From NCBI GenBank assembly GCA_964638875.1, contig CAZXBL010000026.1, positions 1-14,278 on the forward strand: a DNA stretch of 14,278 nt, read 5' to 3'. Position 1 is the stretch's first letter; every line of letters starts with the position of its first letter. The position numbers and the translations under genes are program-made. The stretch comes from JALRHH01 sp964638875 (lineage in GTDB: Bacteria > Patescibacteriota > Saccharimonadia > Saccharimonadales > JALRHH01). This document shows, piece after piece, positions 1 through 7,332 of this stretch. Under the pieces are notes generated by a model. That model saw nothing but the letters and a program-made list of their open reading frames with translations. It made no database searches and had not been told where the DNA came from.

Positions 1-370
1 TAATTCCGTATGAAAATTCTTGTAAGCCAGAGATACCAAAATAATTAGTCATCACACCAAGCCCTAGGACGAGTGCTTCATAATTAAATATTTGTCCGTT
101 TTCTGTTGATACTGACTTCTTGTCTCTATCGAGTTTAGTTACACGATCAACTACAACACTCACACGTTTTGCAGAAAATACCTCAGTAAGTGGAATCGAT
201 GCGACCCGGCGGGACCCCCCACTCGCAACGTGGTACAACGTTGGATAGATTCTGAAATCATCGTGGTCACTTATTAACGTAACGTCAAAGCGACGATCCT
301 TGGCTAGCTCTAATGCAGCCTTGATACCTCCAAAGCCGCCCCCAACTATAACCACTCTATGTTTTGCCAT
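1..370 (-). CDS. ndh: Type II NADH:quinone oxidoreductase (NDH-2), N-terminal part, cut by window edge
   Basis: The first 123 residues of the protein are visible; the rest lies beyond the left window edge. NDH-2 is a single-subunit, non-proton-pumping flavoprotein on the inner face of the membrane that passes electrons from NADH to quinone. The N-terminus has the dinucleotide-binding fold start MAKHRVVIVGGGFGG (residues 1-15, GxGxxG pattern). Residues around 95-118 contain YEALVLGLG followed by TNYFGISGL, which closely matches the NDH-2 segment joining the FAD domain to the second Rossmann domain. The ATG is at 370-368, followed directly by the conserved first strand. No clear Shine-Dalgarno precedes it. 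The gene diverges from the flavoprotein gene at 440, leaving a shared 69-base control region. It probably feeds the quinol oxidase encoded at 7332. Other pyridine nucleotide-disulphide oxidoreductases are possible but fit less well. Confidence 0.85.
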   Translation of the reverse strand, partial: MAKHRVVIVGGGFGGIKAALELAKDRRFDVTLISDHDDFRIYPTLYHVASGGSRRVASIPLTEVFSAKRVSVVVDRVTKLDRDKKSVSTENGQIFNYEALVLGLGVMTNYFGISGLQEFSYGI

Positions 371-439
371 ATTTATATCTTTTGTTTACTTATTGCAATG
401 GTAGCATATTGCTTATGGATATGCGATACTTGGGGCTAT

Positions 440-2131
440 ATGGCACACAATCCAAAAGCAAACATGGGCGCTTTTTTAGATGAGCTGAAAAGTAAGTTTA
501 AAGGCGAGATTGAAACAGACATTGCAAAAAGGGAACTATACAGTCATGACGCGAGTATGTTTGAGATTGTTCCACAGGCTGTGGTTGCTCCAAAGGATGC
601 ATCTGATGTTGAATCACTTGTTAAATTTGTTGCTGAACAAAAGGAAAATATGGCTGACTTATCCCTTACTGCGCGCAGCGCAGGAACGGACATGAGTGGC
701 GCAGCTATTAACGATTCGATCATTGTGGATTTCAAAAAGTACTTTACGAATATTGAACTAATTGATGAGCAGAGAAAGCTTACTCGTCTGCAGCCCGGCG
801 TGATGTTTAAGGATCTGGACGAACAGGCGAAGCTAAAAAATGTTTTAATGCCCACCTATCCTGCCTCACGTGATCTATGTACCGTTGGAGGAATGGTAAA
901 TAACAACTCTGGCGGTGAAAAGTCGATTGAGTTTGGGAAGGCAGAAGATTTCGTTAATGAATTAGAATTTGTATTTGCGGATGGCATAAAACGAATCGTT
1001 AAGCCACTGAGCAAAGCAGAGCTCGATAAAAAAATGAAACAAAAAGATTTTGAAGGTAAGGTTTACCGTGAAATGTTTGAATTGCTGGACAAAAACTATG
1101 ACCAGATAAAGGCAGCAAAGCCAAACGTCAGCAAAGATTCAACTGGGTATCACTTATGGCGCGCTTGGAACCGCGAAAAAGGTATCTTTGATCTAACACA
1201 AGTAATCGTCGGCGCACAGGGCACACTAGGATTCGTGACAAATATTGAATTTCGTATGACTGACGCCCGTTCGGAAGAAGGGCTCCTAGTTATATTCATG
1301 AAAGACATCCAGCCTCTTGGCGAACTCATTAAGAAAATAGTAGCTCACAAACCTTCACGTTTTGAGTCTTTTGACGACAACACCTTATTACTTTCTTTAA
1401 AATTCATGCCGAAGTTCTTAGGTTTTCTTGGCCCACGCAAATTTATCCGTTTGCTCATCAGTCTTATCCCAGAAGCTTTGCTTTTATTAAAGGGGGTGCC
1501 ACGCCTTATACTCATGGTCTCCATCAAAGGCAATAGCCCTGAAGAAGTAGCTGCAAAAATACATGCTCTTCATAATGAACTAAATGCCAACAAGAAAGCC
1601 TACGGTATTAGTGGTTTCGAAGAGGCACCTACCGAAGCTAAAGGTGAAAAGTTCTGGATAATGCGCCGCTACAGCTTTCAGATATTACGAAGCAGCGTGA
1701 AGGACAAACACACTGCTCCCTTTATTGATGACTTAGTGGTTAATCCGGAATATTTACCTGACTTTTTGCCAAAAATTAGAGCAATTATCAAAAAGTACAA
1801 ACTTTTTGCAACGATTGCGGGGCACATGGGCGATGGGAATTTTCATATTATTCCCCTCATGAATATTGAAGAACTTCACGAGCGCGAAAAAATATTACCA
1901 GCCATGAAGGAAGTAAATGAACTTGTATTGAGTTATCACGGAAGTCTTAGTGGTGAACATAATGATGGGCTTGTCCGCGGCCCATGGTTAGAGAGAATGT
2001 ATGGAGAAGAAGTACTTGGTTTCTTCAAGCAGACGAAAAGGATATTTGATCCACAAAACATTTTTAACCCACACAAGAAAACTGATGCAAATTGGGAGTA
2101 CTCAATGTCCCACTTGCGTGAACATTTTTAA
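440..2131 (+). CDS. GlcD/D-lactate dehydrogenase-like FAD-binding oxidoreductase
   Basis: A 563-residue flavoprotein of the FAD_binding_4 plus FAD-oxidase_C type, the family of D-lactate dehydrogenases and glycolate oxidase subunit GlcD. Such enzymes oxidise a 2-hydroxy acid and usually pass electrons to quinone. The FAD pyrophosphate loop is near residues 78-92 (ARSAGTDMSG), and TVGGMVNNNSGG (148-159) is the second FAD-contact region. GHMGDGNFH (461-469) and SGEHNDG (504-510) are the C-terminal signature with family histidines. A hydrophobic, basic stretch around residues 325-365 could hold the protein on the membrane. There is no C-terminal Fe-S domain. An in-frame ATG at 359 would add 27 residues but overlaps the divergent NDH-2 coding start; I prefer 440, which has GGGG a few bases upstream. 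The exact substrate cannot be read; D-lactate is the best guess. Confidence 0.85.
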   Translation: MAHNPKANMGAFLDELKSKFKGEIETDIAKRELYSHDASMFEIVPQAVVAPKDASDVESLVKFVAEQKENMADLSLTARSAGTDMSGAAINDSIIVDFKKYFTNIELIDEQRKLTRLQPGVMFKDLDEQAKLKNVLMPTYPASRDLCTVGGMVNNNSGGEKSIEFGKAEDFVNELEFVFADGIKRIVKPLSKAELDKKMKQKDFEGKVYREMFELLDKNYDQIKAAKPNVSKDSTGYHLWRAWNREKGIFDLTQVIVGAQGTLGFVTNIEFRMTDARSEEGLLVIFMKDIQPLGELIKKIVAHKPSRFESFDDNTLLLSLKFMPKFLGFLGPRKFIRLLISLIPEALLLLKGVPRLILMVSIKGNSPEEVAAKIHALHNELNANKKAYGISGFEEAPTEAKGEKFWIMRRYSFQILRSSVKDKHTAPFIDDLVVNPEYLPDFLPKIRAIIKKYKLFATIAGHMGDGNFHIIPLMNIEELHEREKILPAMKEVNELVLSYHGSLSGEHNDGLVRGPWLERMYGEEVLGFFKQTKRIFDPQNIFNPHKKTDANWEYSMSHLREHF

Positions 2132-3135
2132 CGTAATTTGTTGTACTGGTCGACGGCGTAGTTGTATTGGTTACGGAGGCTTTCGCAGCGGGTTTTGGTA
2201 TTGTCGATCTGCCTAGTCATAAATAGGTCGTTCGGGTCATAGGTGCTTTGCTGCCTGGATGCTTGGTCTTGGCAATCGGCGTAAGATTTCTTTAACTCAG
2301 CTGCAATTTTATGCTGTCGTGCTATTTCGGGGTTTACCGGTGTAGGCTCATTGTTTAGCGCATACACCCCAAATACTATTCCGCTAGTCATTATAAGCGC
2401 AACGAGGGTAACCTTTACCCAGAGTAAATTTGCTGAACGCTTGTGCTGAAGTGTGACGGCTGCTTCCGGTAGATACCGTGCAGAGTGGGACAGGACAAAG
2501 TCTGGGAATAGATAACGAACCCTGCTCAGGACGTGGGGAAGGTATGCGTCAATGGTAATATGATTGCCGTGCGTGAATGATACAAAACGTTCCACATATT
2601 GTTTGGGGCTGTAAGCTACCAACTGAATTCCTTCACTGTGGAACCAGCTCGTATCCAATAGATGGTATATTTTTTGTTTAAAAGTAAGCTGCGGGCGCAG
2701 TGCGTTCACTACCCATAGGCCCATGCCAGTTTCAATAGTCGCGTATTCAATAAACGCTCTATCGGGTGCTTCACGGCTAAAGTACTCGAGTACAAATGCA
2801 GTGACCGCAAGGACCAGTTCCGCGCCGCTGCTATATGGATGCTTCTTGAGCTGAGGGTCTATAAGTAGAGTTTTTGATGGATAATCAACCTGGTAGCCTG
2901 AGCCCAGGGGCTCATTGCCATAATGGATCTTGAGCCCATTTGGTTTGAACCCGAGTTGCCTGCACATCTCACGACCAACGGATTGTAATCCCTCGTCAGC
3001 TCCCAGGATATTGTAGTGTTCAAGACTTGGTAGTTGTATTTGCTCGTGCGCCTTAAAGCGATGCGCCAGCAATTTGTGCAAATGCGCATGGCGGTCTTCA
3101 TCGGTCAGTAAATTTTGAAAGGATTCTCCACCCAT
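2128..3135 (-). CDS. Unrecognised single-span membrane protein with possible degenerate metalloprotease-like N-terminal region
   Basis: A 335-residue protein I do not recognise. A soluble N-terminal part (1-235) is followed by one strong membrane segment (about 237-260) and a charged, Gln/Asn-rich tail (about 261-335) with two cysteines (C288, C317) and helical, possibly coiled-coil character. In the N-terminal part, an LLIDP strand is followed by a helix AELVLAVTAF (105-114) and then IEYATIETGMGLWVVNAL (129-146). The spacing recalls small membrane-linked zinc peptidases, where the helix would carry HExxH, but that motif is absent, so any enzymatic role is doubtful. It follows the YqeG gene by 27 bases on the same strand, with TATACT-like sequence but no Shine-Dalgarno before the ATG. 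Its TAA stop overlaps the stop of the convergent flavoprotein gene. Confidence 0.7.
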   Translation of the reverse strand: MGGESFQNLLTDEDRHAHLHKLLAHRFKAHEQIQLPSLEHYNILGADEGLQSVGREMCRQLGFKPNGLKIHYGNEPLGSGYQVDYPSKTLLIDPQLKKHPYSSGAELVLAVTAFVLEYFSREAPDRAFIEYATIETGMGLWVVNALRPQLTFKQKIYHLLDTSWFHSEGIQLVAYSPKQYVERFVSFTHGNHITIDAYLPHVLSRVRYLFPDFVLSHSARYLPEAAVTLQHKRSANLLWVKVTLVALIMTSGIVFGVYALNNEPTPVNPEIARQHKIAAELKKSYADCQDQASRQQSTYDPNDLFMTRQIDNTKTRCESLRNQYNYAVDQYNKLR

Positions 3136-3162
3136 AATGCTTATGGATAAGTATATATCAAG

Positions 3163-3750
3163 TTAGTTCTTGCGGCGCTTCTTTTTATGTTCGGCTATTG
3201 CATCTCTTAGACGTCGCTTGTCCCTCAGCCGCGTGAGTAATAGCCAGTCAAACCAATAATCAATGGCCCCGTGCTTCTTTACATAAATAGTAAACATACC
3301 CATACGGTTACCACCAAATACATCCGCATGCAACCTGTCGCCGATCATAACGGTTTCTGATGGCTTTGCGCCGAGTTCCCTCAGGACGTATTCAAAGAAC
3401 AGCGGATTGGGCTTACGAATTAGCCTGAAGCCTTTTCTGAAAGGCTGGAACACCCGAGCATCAATAGGCTCGCTGTAGCGTCGCAGGTTTCGTTGATTAT
3501 TACTGACAAGATTAAGTGACTTAAACTGGTTGGAAAGGTGCACTTTATTTAACAGTGTAATAACAGATTTTGGTAACTTACGGGAATAAGGGCGGCGAAG
3601 CGTTTGGTCTAAATCAAACATGAGGTGTTTTATGCCCAGCTGCTCTAATTTTTTAAAATCTATGTCGTCTACATTGGTCGCCGTAAAATCAGGCAGAGCA
3701 GTAGGCGACGCGATCTTCTTTACGGTTAGTTGATGTCCGAGGGTTCTCAC
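3163..3750 (-). CDS. YqeG-family HAD IIIA phosphatase
   Basis: A 195-residue HAD-superfamily phosphatase resembling YqeG of Firmicutes and the Gep4-type phosphatidylglycerophosphatases. All four HAD motifs are present: FDLDQTL (45-51; nucleophile Asp46 and acid/base Asp48), LVSNN (81-85), lysine in IRKPNP (Lys113), and MIGDRLHADVFGGNRMG (135-151; Asp138 and Asp143 for Mg2+). The C-terminus is very basic (KKKRRKN), suggesting contact with membrane phospholipid or nucleic acid. The start is a GTG at 3750-3748 only six bases after the TAG of the upstream reductase gene, so the two are probably co-transcribed and coupled. The substrate is not certain. Phosphatidylglycerophosphate is plausible from the family, but YqeG proteins are not uniformly characterised. 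Confidence 0.85.
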   Translation of the reverse strand: MRTLGHQLTVKKIASPTALPDFTATNVDDIDFKKLEQLGIKHLMFDLDQTLRRPYSRKLPKSVITLLNKVHLSNQFKSLNLVSNNQRNLRRYSEPIDARVFQPFRKGFRLIRKPNPLFFEYVLRELGAKPSETVMIGDRLHADVFGGNRMGMFTIYVKKHGAIDYWFDWLLLTRLRDKRRLRDAIAEHKKKRRKN

Positions 3751-3756
3751 AATTGC

Positions 3757-4527
3757 CTATCGATACTCAGGGTTTGCCTTAAAATCATCGGCTGCGCCGC
3801 TGGCAGCATTCTGATTTTCTTTAGTTAAGGAAAAATCAAACCTTTTACCTTTGTCCCACTCACTTCGCTGGTTGCCGTGTGCAGGAAAGCCGTCCTTAAG
3901 CATTCTGGCAAGATGCATAAGATTCCATGTCATGAAGGTCGTGTTGCGATTAGTAAAATCATTATCAACTCCAGCAATTGTGCCGTCATCAAGCTTATCG
4001 CCGTAGCTCGGGCCAGGCCCCGCCTCACCAATCCAGCCTGCATCCGCTTGCGGCGGTATGGCAAATCCAACATGTTGAAGGCTGTAAAGTATGTTCATAG
4101 CACAATGTTTGATTCCATCCTCGTTGCCAGTTATGAGGCAGCCACCCACTTTGCCGTAAGTTTCATACTGTCCCTTATCATTGAGCAAGCTAGAACAGGA
4201 GTAGAGCCGCTCAATAATCTGCTTCGTCACCGAACTATTGTCACCGAGCCAAATTGGTCCAGCAATGACGAGGATGTCGGCTGCCTGGACTTTTTTGTAC
4301 AGTTCCGGCCATTCGTCAGTTTCCCAGCCATGTTCGCGCATGTCAGGATAGACGCCCGTCGCAACATCGCGGTCAATCACCCGAACCGCCTCTGTTTCTA
4401 CGCCATGTTTTTCCATGATGCCTCGGGAGATTTCAATGAGTGCATCAGTATGGCTCTTTTCTGGCGATTTTTTGAGGGTTCCGTTAAGAAATAATGCTTT
4501 TAAGCCAGTAAAATTATGATCGGTCAT
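3757..4527 (-). CDS. Flavodoxin-fold NAD(P)H-dependent FMN reductase/oxidoreductase
   Basis: A 256-residue protein with the NADPH-dependent FMN reductase/flavodoxin-like fold. The first strand and phosphate loop are LKALFLNGTLKKSPEKSHT (9-27), and the second FMN-contact region is ILVIAGPIWLGDNSSVTKQIIERL (85-108), both typical of the family that reduces FMN, quinones or other small acceptors with NAD(P)H. The C-terminal 100 residues are longer than in minimal family members and rich in Gly, Asp and Asn. A very strong Shine-Dalgarno, GAGGGGG, lies seven bases before the ATG at 4527-4525, unusual among these weakly signalled genes and suggesting high expression. It lies downstream of cyoE and the two small membrane genes, separated by 47 bases, and directly upstream of the YqeG gene. 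A quinone-protecting or redox-balancing role beside a respiratory cluster is inference only. Confidence 0.85.
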   Translation of the reverse strand: MTDHNFTGLKALFLNGTLKKSPEKSHTDALIEISRGIMEKHGVETEAVRVIDRDVATGVYPDMREHGWETDEWPELYKKVQAADILVIAGPIWLGDNSSVTKQIIERLYSCSSLLNDKGQYETYGKVGGCLITGNEDGIKHCAMNILYSLQHVGFAIPPQADAGWIGEAGPGPSYGDKLDDGTIAGVDNDFTNRNTTFMTWNLMHLARMLKDGFPAHGNQRSEWDKGKRFDFSLTKENQNAASGAADDFKANPEYR

Positions 4528-4574
4528 GTCAGCCCCCTCGGAATTATTGCTACTTCTATGATATCACCGACAGG

Positions 4575-5138
4575 CTATTTATTGCTGTGCTTGTGTACGG
4601 TTGCCCAGAGCAGCCCAGCTACAACCAAAAAAAGACCAGAGTAAAAACCAAGCTCAGCATACATTTCCGACATATAACCTTCGTTAAAGTTTTTTACAAA
4701 GTACATGATCGTTGTCGTACTATAAACCGCAACACATAGTGCTGCAGTTGCAAATAATACCGATCGGTTCAACAGAACCACCGCGACCACAATCGGTATC
4801 AAGAACAAGAAGACGGACTTACTGGCGTAGCCGCGCTGCGTATAGACGTTAAATGCCGCAAAAGCGATATCTGCCGCGATGAGTAGTCCAACAGCAGCAT
4901 GGTAGGCCGTGGTAGTAGCTGGGCGGGATCGTGCTAGCAGCCATACCAAGATGGCAACTATTACTAGCCCGCTGACAGCAACCCAACGTTTTAGCAATAA
5001 CTCTGGAGTTATAACTTTACTAGCGTGAAAAACGATTGTTTGAGCCACAAAAAGCAAGACGTATACAAAATGAAACTTCGAAATGCGAAGAGTTGCAGTA
5101 TGAAGATGGTCGAGTACATGACCATGCATCTTCACCAT
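4575..5138 (-). CDS. Multi-span membrane protein with histidine-rich N-terminus, unknown function
   Basis: A 187-residue integral membrane protein with about six predicted hydrophobic segments (roughly residues 22-38, 51-69, 78-96, 107-122, 126-146 and 162-180). I do not recognise the family. The short N-terminus MVKMHGHVLDHLHTATLRI contains four histidines (5, 7, 11, 13) and two methionines, a composition that could bind metal, though nothing proves it. Its ATG directly abuts the TAA stop of the preceding 87-residue membrane gene, so the two are almost certainly translated together and may form a complex. The position after cyoE and opposite cyoABCD makes an accessory role in oxidase assembly, heme or copper handling an attractive but unproven idea. 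Confidence 0.75.
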   Translation of the reverse strand: MVKMHGHVLDHLHTATLRISKFHFVYVLLFVAQTIVFHASKVITPELLLKRWVAVSGLVIVAILVWLLARSRPATTTAYHAAVGLLIAADIAFAAFNVYTQRGYASKSVFLFLIPIVVAVVLLNRSVLFATAALCVAVYSTTTIMYFVKNFNEGYMSEMYAELGFYSGLFLVVAGLLWATVHKHSNK

Positions 5139-5402
5139 TTATGTATCGATTCTTTTGGCAGCTAAGCGGTATTTAGCAATAGAGGTTAGTACCAGTACTG
5201 CCGATAGGTACATAAGCCCCGATAAGCAACTTTTGAGTACATTGCCAGTCATGAATACAAGTATTGTGCCTGTAGCAATTGTCCCGCCGGTCAGCGCATA
5301 TGACGAAGTAATCATTTTTTTTGAAAGGGTAAACAGTGATGCGGCCGCAATGGCGAGTCCGCCAAGAGCAATGATTACATGAGTAATAAGAAGTATAAGC
5401 AT
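5139..5402 (-). CDS. Small three-span membrane protein, unknown function
   Basis: An 87-residue, strongly hydrophobic protein with three predicted membrane segments (about residues 4-25, 34-51 and 60-76). It has one histidine inside the first segment (ITHVIIALGGL, His8) and one cysteine near the start of the third (SCLSGLMYL, Cys59). No family is recognised. It starts 12 bases after the cyoE stop and has no clear Shine-Dalgarno. Its TAA is followed immediately by the ATG of the 187-residue membrane gene, so the three genes form one transcription unit in the order cyoE, this gene, then the 187-residue gene. It could be a small accessory subunit or assembly factor for the quinol oxidase, but that is inferred from location alone. 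Confidence 0.75.
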   Translation of the reverse strand: MLILLITHVIIALGGLAIAAASLFTLSKKMITSSYALTGGTIATGTILVFMTGNVLKSCLSGLMYLSAVLVLTSIAKYRLAAKRIDT

Positions 5403-5414
5403 TATAGATATATT

Positions 5415-6284
5415 CTATGGAACCCAGGCGTTAAGGGCAAGTGTAATACATAGAGCAGGCAAGAGCATTAGTGATATAAAGAAGACTTTCTTAGCCCATG
5501 CAGTGCCCTCAACATCCTTCAAACCCCCGGTAATTATGAGTAGCCACCATAGGGCAAGTGGAGCCATGATAGCAAGATAGAACAGGCCCGCATAACCGAA
5601 GTACGCAAGCGAGAGGACAGAGAGTAAATAACCACACCCGAATAAAGTCATCAAAACTTTCGTAACGTAGGCTCCCTTGACCACACTAATAACGGGAACC
5701 TTGGCCGCTCTGTATTCTTTCATACGGAAAACGGAAATTGCATAGAAATGCGACATTTGCCAGAAGAACATAAGTGCAAACAGGACCCAAAAAGATACAT
5801 CAATTTTATTGGTTGCCGCCACATACCCGGCAAGAATTGGTGTCGCGCCTGGGATTGTCCCCAGAACAGTTCCATGAACGGTGCGCGGTTTGGCGTAGGT
5901 ATACACACCTGCATAAGAGATCAACCCAATGATACCTACTAACAGTGTCAACGTATTCGTGAAAATAGTAAGTATTGCTAGGCCAGATACACCGAGTGTT
6001 GCTGCATAAACCGCGGCTTGCTTGGGTGTAATTTCGCCAGTAACGAGTGCACGTTTTTTGGTGCGCTTCATGTGCTGGTCCATATCACGGTCCTGAATAT
6101 TGTTCAGAACAGTGCCACATGCCATTACAAGTGCGCTACCGGCAACTACTCCGACGAGAGTAACAATGTCTGGATGCAGAATAGCCCCATACAAGTAACC
6201 GCCAATTACAGTGAGAATATTCCCATAAATAAGCCCAGGCTTTACAAGGTTGTAGTATGCTTTTAGTTTTCCAGAAGACTCCAT
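5415..6284 (-). CDS. cyoE: Protoheme IX farnesyltransferase (heme O synthase)
   Basis: A 289-residue member of the UbiA prenyltransferase superfamily. CyoE transfers a farnesyl group to the vinyl side chain of heme B to make heme O, the high-spin heme of bo3 oxidases. The first Asp-rich motif is NNIQDRDMDQHMKRT (61-75; Asp65, Asp67, Asp69). The cytosolic-loop motif YAKPRT, followed by the GTIPGATPILAGY segment, and the WQMSHFYAISVFRMKEY region also match CyoE/CtaB proteins. Several hydrophobic helices span the whole length. The longest open frame begins 45 bases upstream (6329), but the ATG at 6284 is preceded by GGGG at five-base spacing and begins right before the conserved KLKAYYNLVKPG segment, so I chose it. 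The gene diverges from cyoA. No heme A synthase is seen, consistent with a heme O rather than heme A oxidase. Confidence 0.93.
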   Translation of the reverse strand: MESSGKLKAYYNLVKPGLIYGNILTVIGGYLYGAILHPDIVTLVGVVAGSALVMACGTVLNNIQDRDMDQHMKRTKKRALVTGEITPKQAAVYAATLGVSGLAILTIFTNTLTLLVGIIGLISYAGVYTYAKPRTVHGTVLGTIPGATPILAGYVAATNKIDVSFWVLFALMFFWQMSHFYAISVFRMKEYRAAKVPVISVVKGAYVTKVLMTLFGCGYLLSVLSLAYFGYAGLFYLAIMAPLALWWLLIITGGLKDVEGTAWAKKVFFISLMLLPALCITLALNAWVP

Positions 6285-6359
6285 TATCCCCAGTATACTA
6301 CGGAGCAAAGATACCTTCAGGAAGCGCACCTAAAAAATGCTCGAACAGCGGCCAGCCTG

Positions 6360-6368
6360 TGGTATAGT
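6360..6368 (+). promoter_or_regulatory. Candidate extended -10 promoter for cyoABCD
   Basis: TGG followed by TATAGT forms an extended -10 element (TGn-TATAAT type, 5 of 6 hexamer matches). A -35 element is not convincing. The predicted start point is near 6375, giving a leader of about 37 bases before the cyoA ATG at 6412, which has GGAG about 12 bases upstream. The cyoE promoter must lie in the same 127-base divergent region; a TATACT on the minus strand at 6297-6292 is one candidate. Confidence 0.45.
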
Positions 6369-6411
6369 TATGATTAAGATTACGCTTATGTTCAGAGTGG
6401 AGCCAAGTTAA

Positions 6412-7332
6412 ATGTCAGAAAAAAACAAAACGAAGCATGGGCAAGGGTGGCTAGTGTGGTTCATCCCCTTAATGTTGGTTGAGTTTGGTTTACTCATCGC
6501 CTATTTGTTGCAGGGTAAAAACATTGCGTTATTCAACCCCAAAGGCTTTATTGCTCACGAGCAGTTCAGCTTATTTATAATCACGATAGTGGTGCTGTTC
6601 GTGATTACCATACCAGTTTTGTTCCTCCTGTATTTCACAGCGTGGAAATACAGGGAATCAAACTTCAAGGCCGTGCACGATCCCAAAGCGCGCCAAGGCA
6701 AGTGGTTTGTATTTAGTATATGGGCAATCCCGACAGTCTTTATGATAATACTTACGGCAGTGATGGTACCGGCAACGCATAAGCTTGAGCCACGCGATGC
6801 AATTGCTTCCGACAAAAAACCTATCACGATCCAAGTAATTTCCCTACGTTGGAAATGGCTGTTCTTGTACCCTGAACAAAAGATCGCTACGGTTAACTTT
6901 GTGCAGATCCCTGAAGATACCCCAGTTGTTTTTGAACTAACTGCGGATGAAGCCCCAATGAGTTCATTTTGGATACCGAATCTTGGTGGTCAACTGTATT
7001 CGATGACAAGTCACAATAATCGACTGAATCTTATGGCCGATGAACAAGGGGACTATCCTGGTAGTTCAGCTGAAATAAACGGCCCTGGCTTTTCAGGGAT
7101 GAAGTTTACGGCACGTGTTAGCTCTGCTGGAGAGTTCAATACATGGGCTCAGGAGGTAAGTCAGTCCAGTAATACGCTCGGCGCTGATGCGTATGAGAAG
7201 CTCGTAAAACCAAGCGAGAACAACCCTATCGCACTTTTCGCGACCTATGAGTCCGATCTATATGATAGAGTGCTTATGAAATATGCGGGTTCACATGATC
7301 ATCAACCAGCAGAATATAAGGCGCACCACTGA
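6412..7332 (+). CDS. cyoA: Quinol oxidase subunit II (bo3 type)
   Basis: A 306-residue subunit II of a bo3-type quinol oxidase. Two N-terminal membrane helices (about 13-34 and 53-77) and a third hydrophobic stretch (103-120) precede an extracytoplasmic cupredoxin-fold domain (about 136-235). ITIQVISLRWKWLFLYPEQ (138-156) and GPGFSGMKFTA (224-234) match E. coli CyoA closely. The CuA ligands of cytochrome c oxidases are absent: the expected CxxxC region reads SAEINGPGF, and the protein has no cysteine at all, so it is a quinol rather than cytochrome c enzyme. It also lacks the lipobox cysteine of E. coli CyoA. The channel-mouth glutamate of E. coli (Glu89) aligns with Val100. The tail is histidine-rich (SHDHQPAEYKAHH). 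The TGA stop overlaps the cyoB ATG by one base. Confidence 0.93.
   Translation: MSEKNKTKHGQGWLVWFIPLMLVEFGLLIAYLLQGKNIALFNPKGFIAHEQFSLFIITIVVLFVITIPVLFLLYFTAWKYRESNFKAVHDPKARQGKWFVFSIWAIPTVFMIILTAVMVPATHKLEPRDAIASDKKPITIQVISLRWKWLFLYPEQKIATVNFVQIPEDTPVVFELTADEAPMSSFWIPNLGGQLYSMTSHNNRLNLMADEQGDYPGSSAEINGPGFSGMKFTARVSSAGEFNTWAQEVSQSSNTLGADAYEKLVKPSENNPIALFATYESDLYDRVLMKYAGSHDHQPAEYKAHH

Noticed and set aside
359..439. N-terminal 27-residue extension of the flavoprotein with a hydrophobic stretch resembling a membrane anchor
   Set aside because: The extension starts inside the divergent NDH-2 coding start and covers the shared promoter region; family homology begins after the ATG at 440.
3133..3143. 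CCATAAGCATT on the minus strand as a further copy of the 46-nt repeat
   Set aside because: Only 11 bases match and CATAAGC occurs several times in the window, including inside genes, as expected by chance.
3877..4494. A 205-codon open frame on the plus strand opposite the FMN reductase gene
   Set aside because: It is a shadow of a well-supported flavodoxin-fold gene, with no recognisable domain or ribosome-binding site.
6285..6329. Longer cyoE start (15 extra residues)
   Set aside because: The ATG at 6284 has a GGGG ribosome-binding sequence and begins right before conserved CyoE sequence; the longer form would consume the divergent promoter region.
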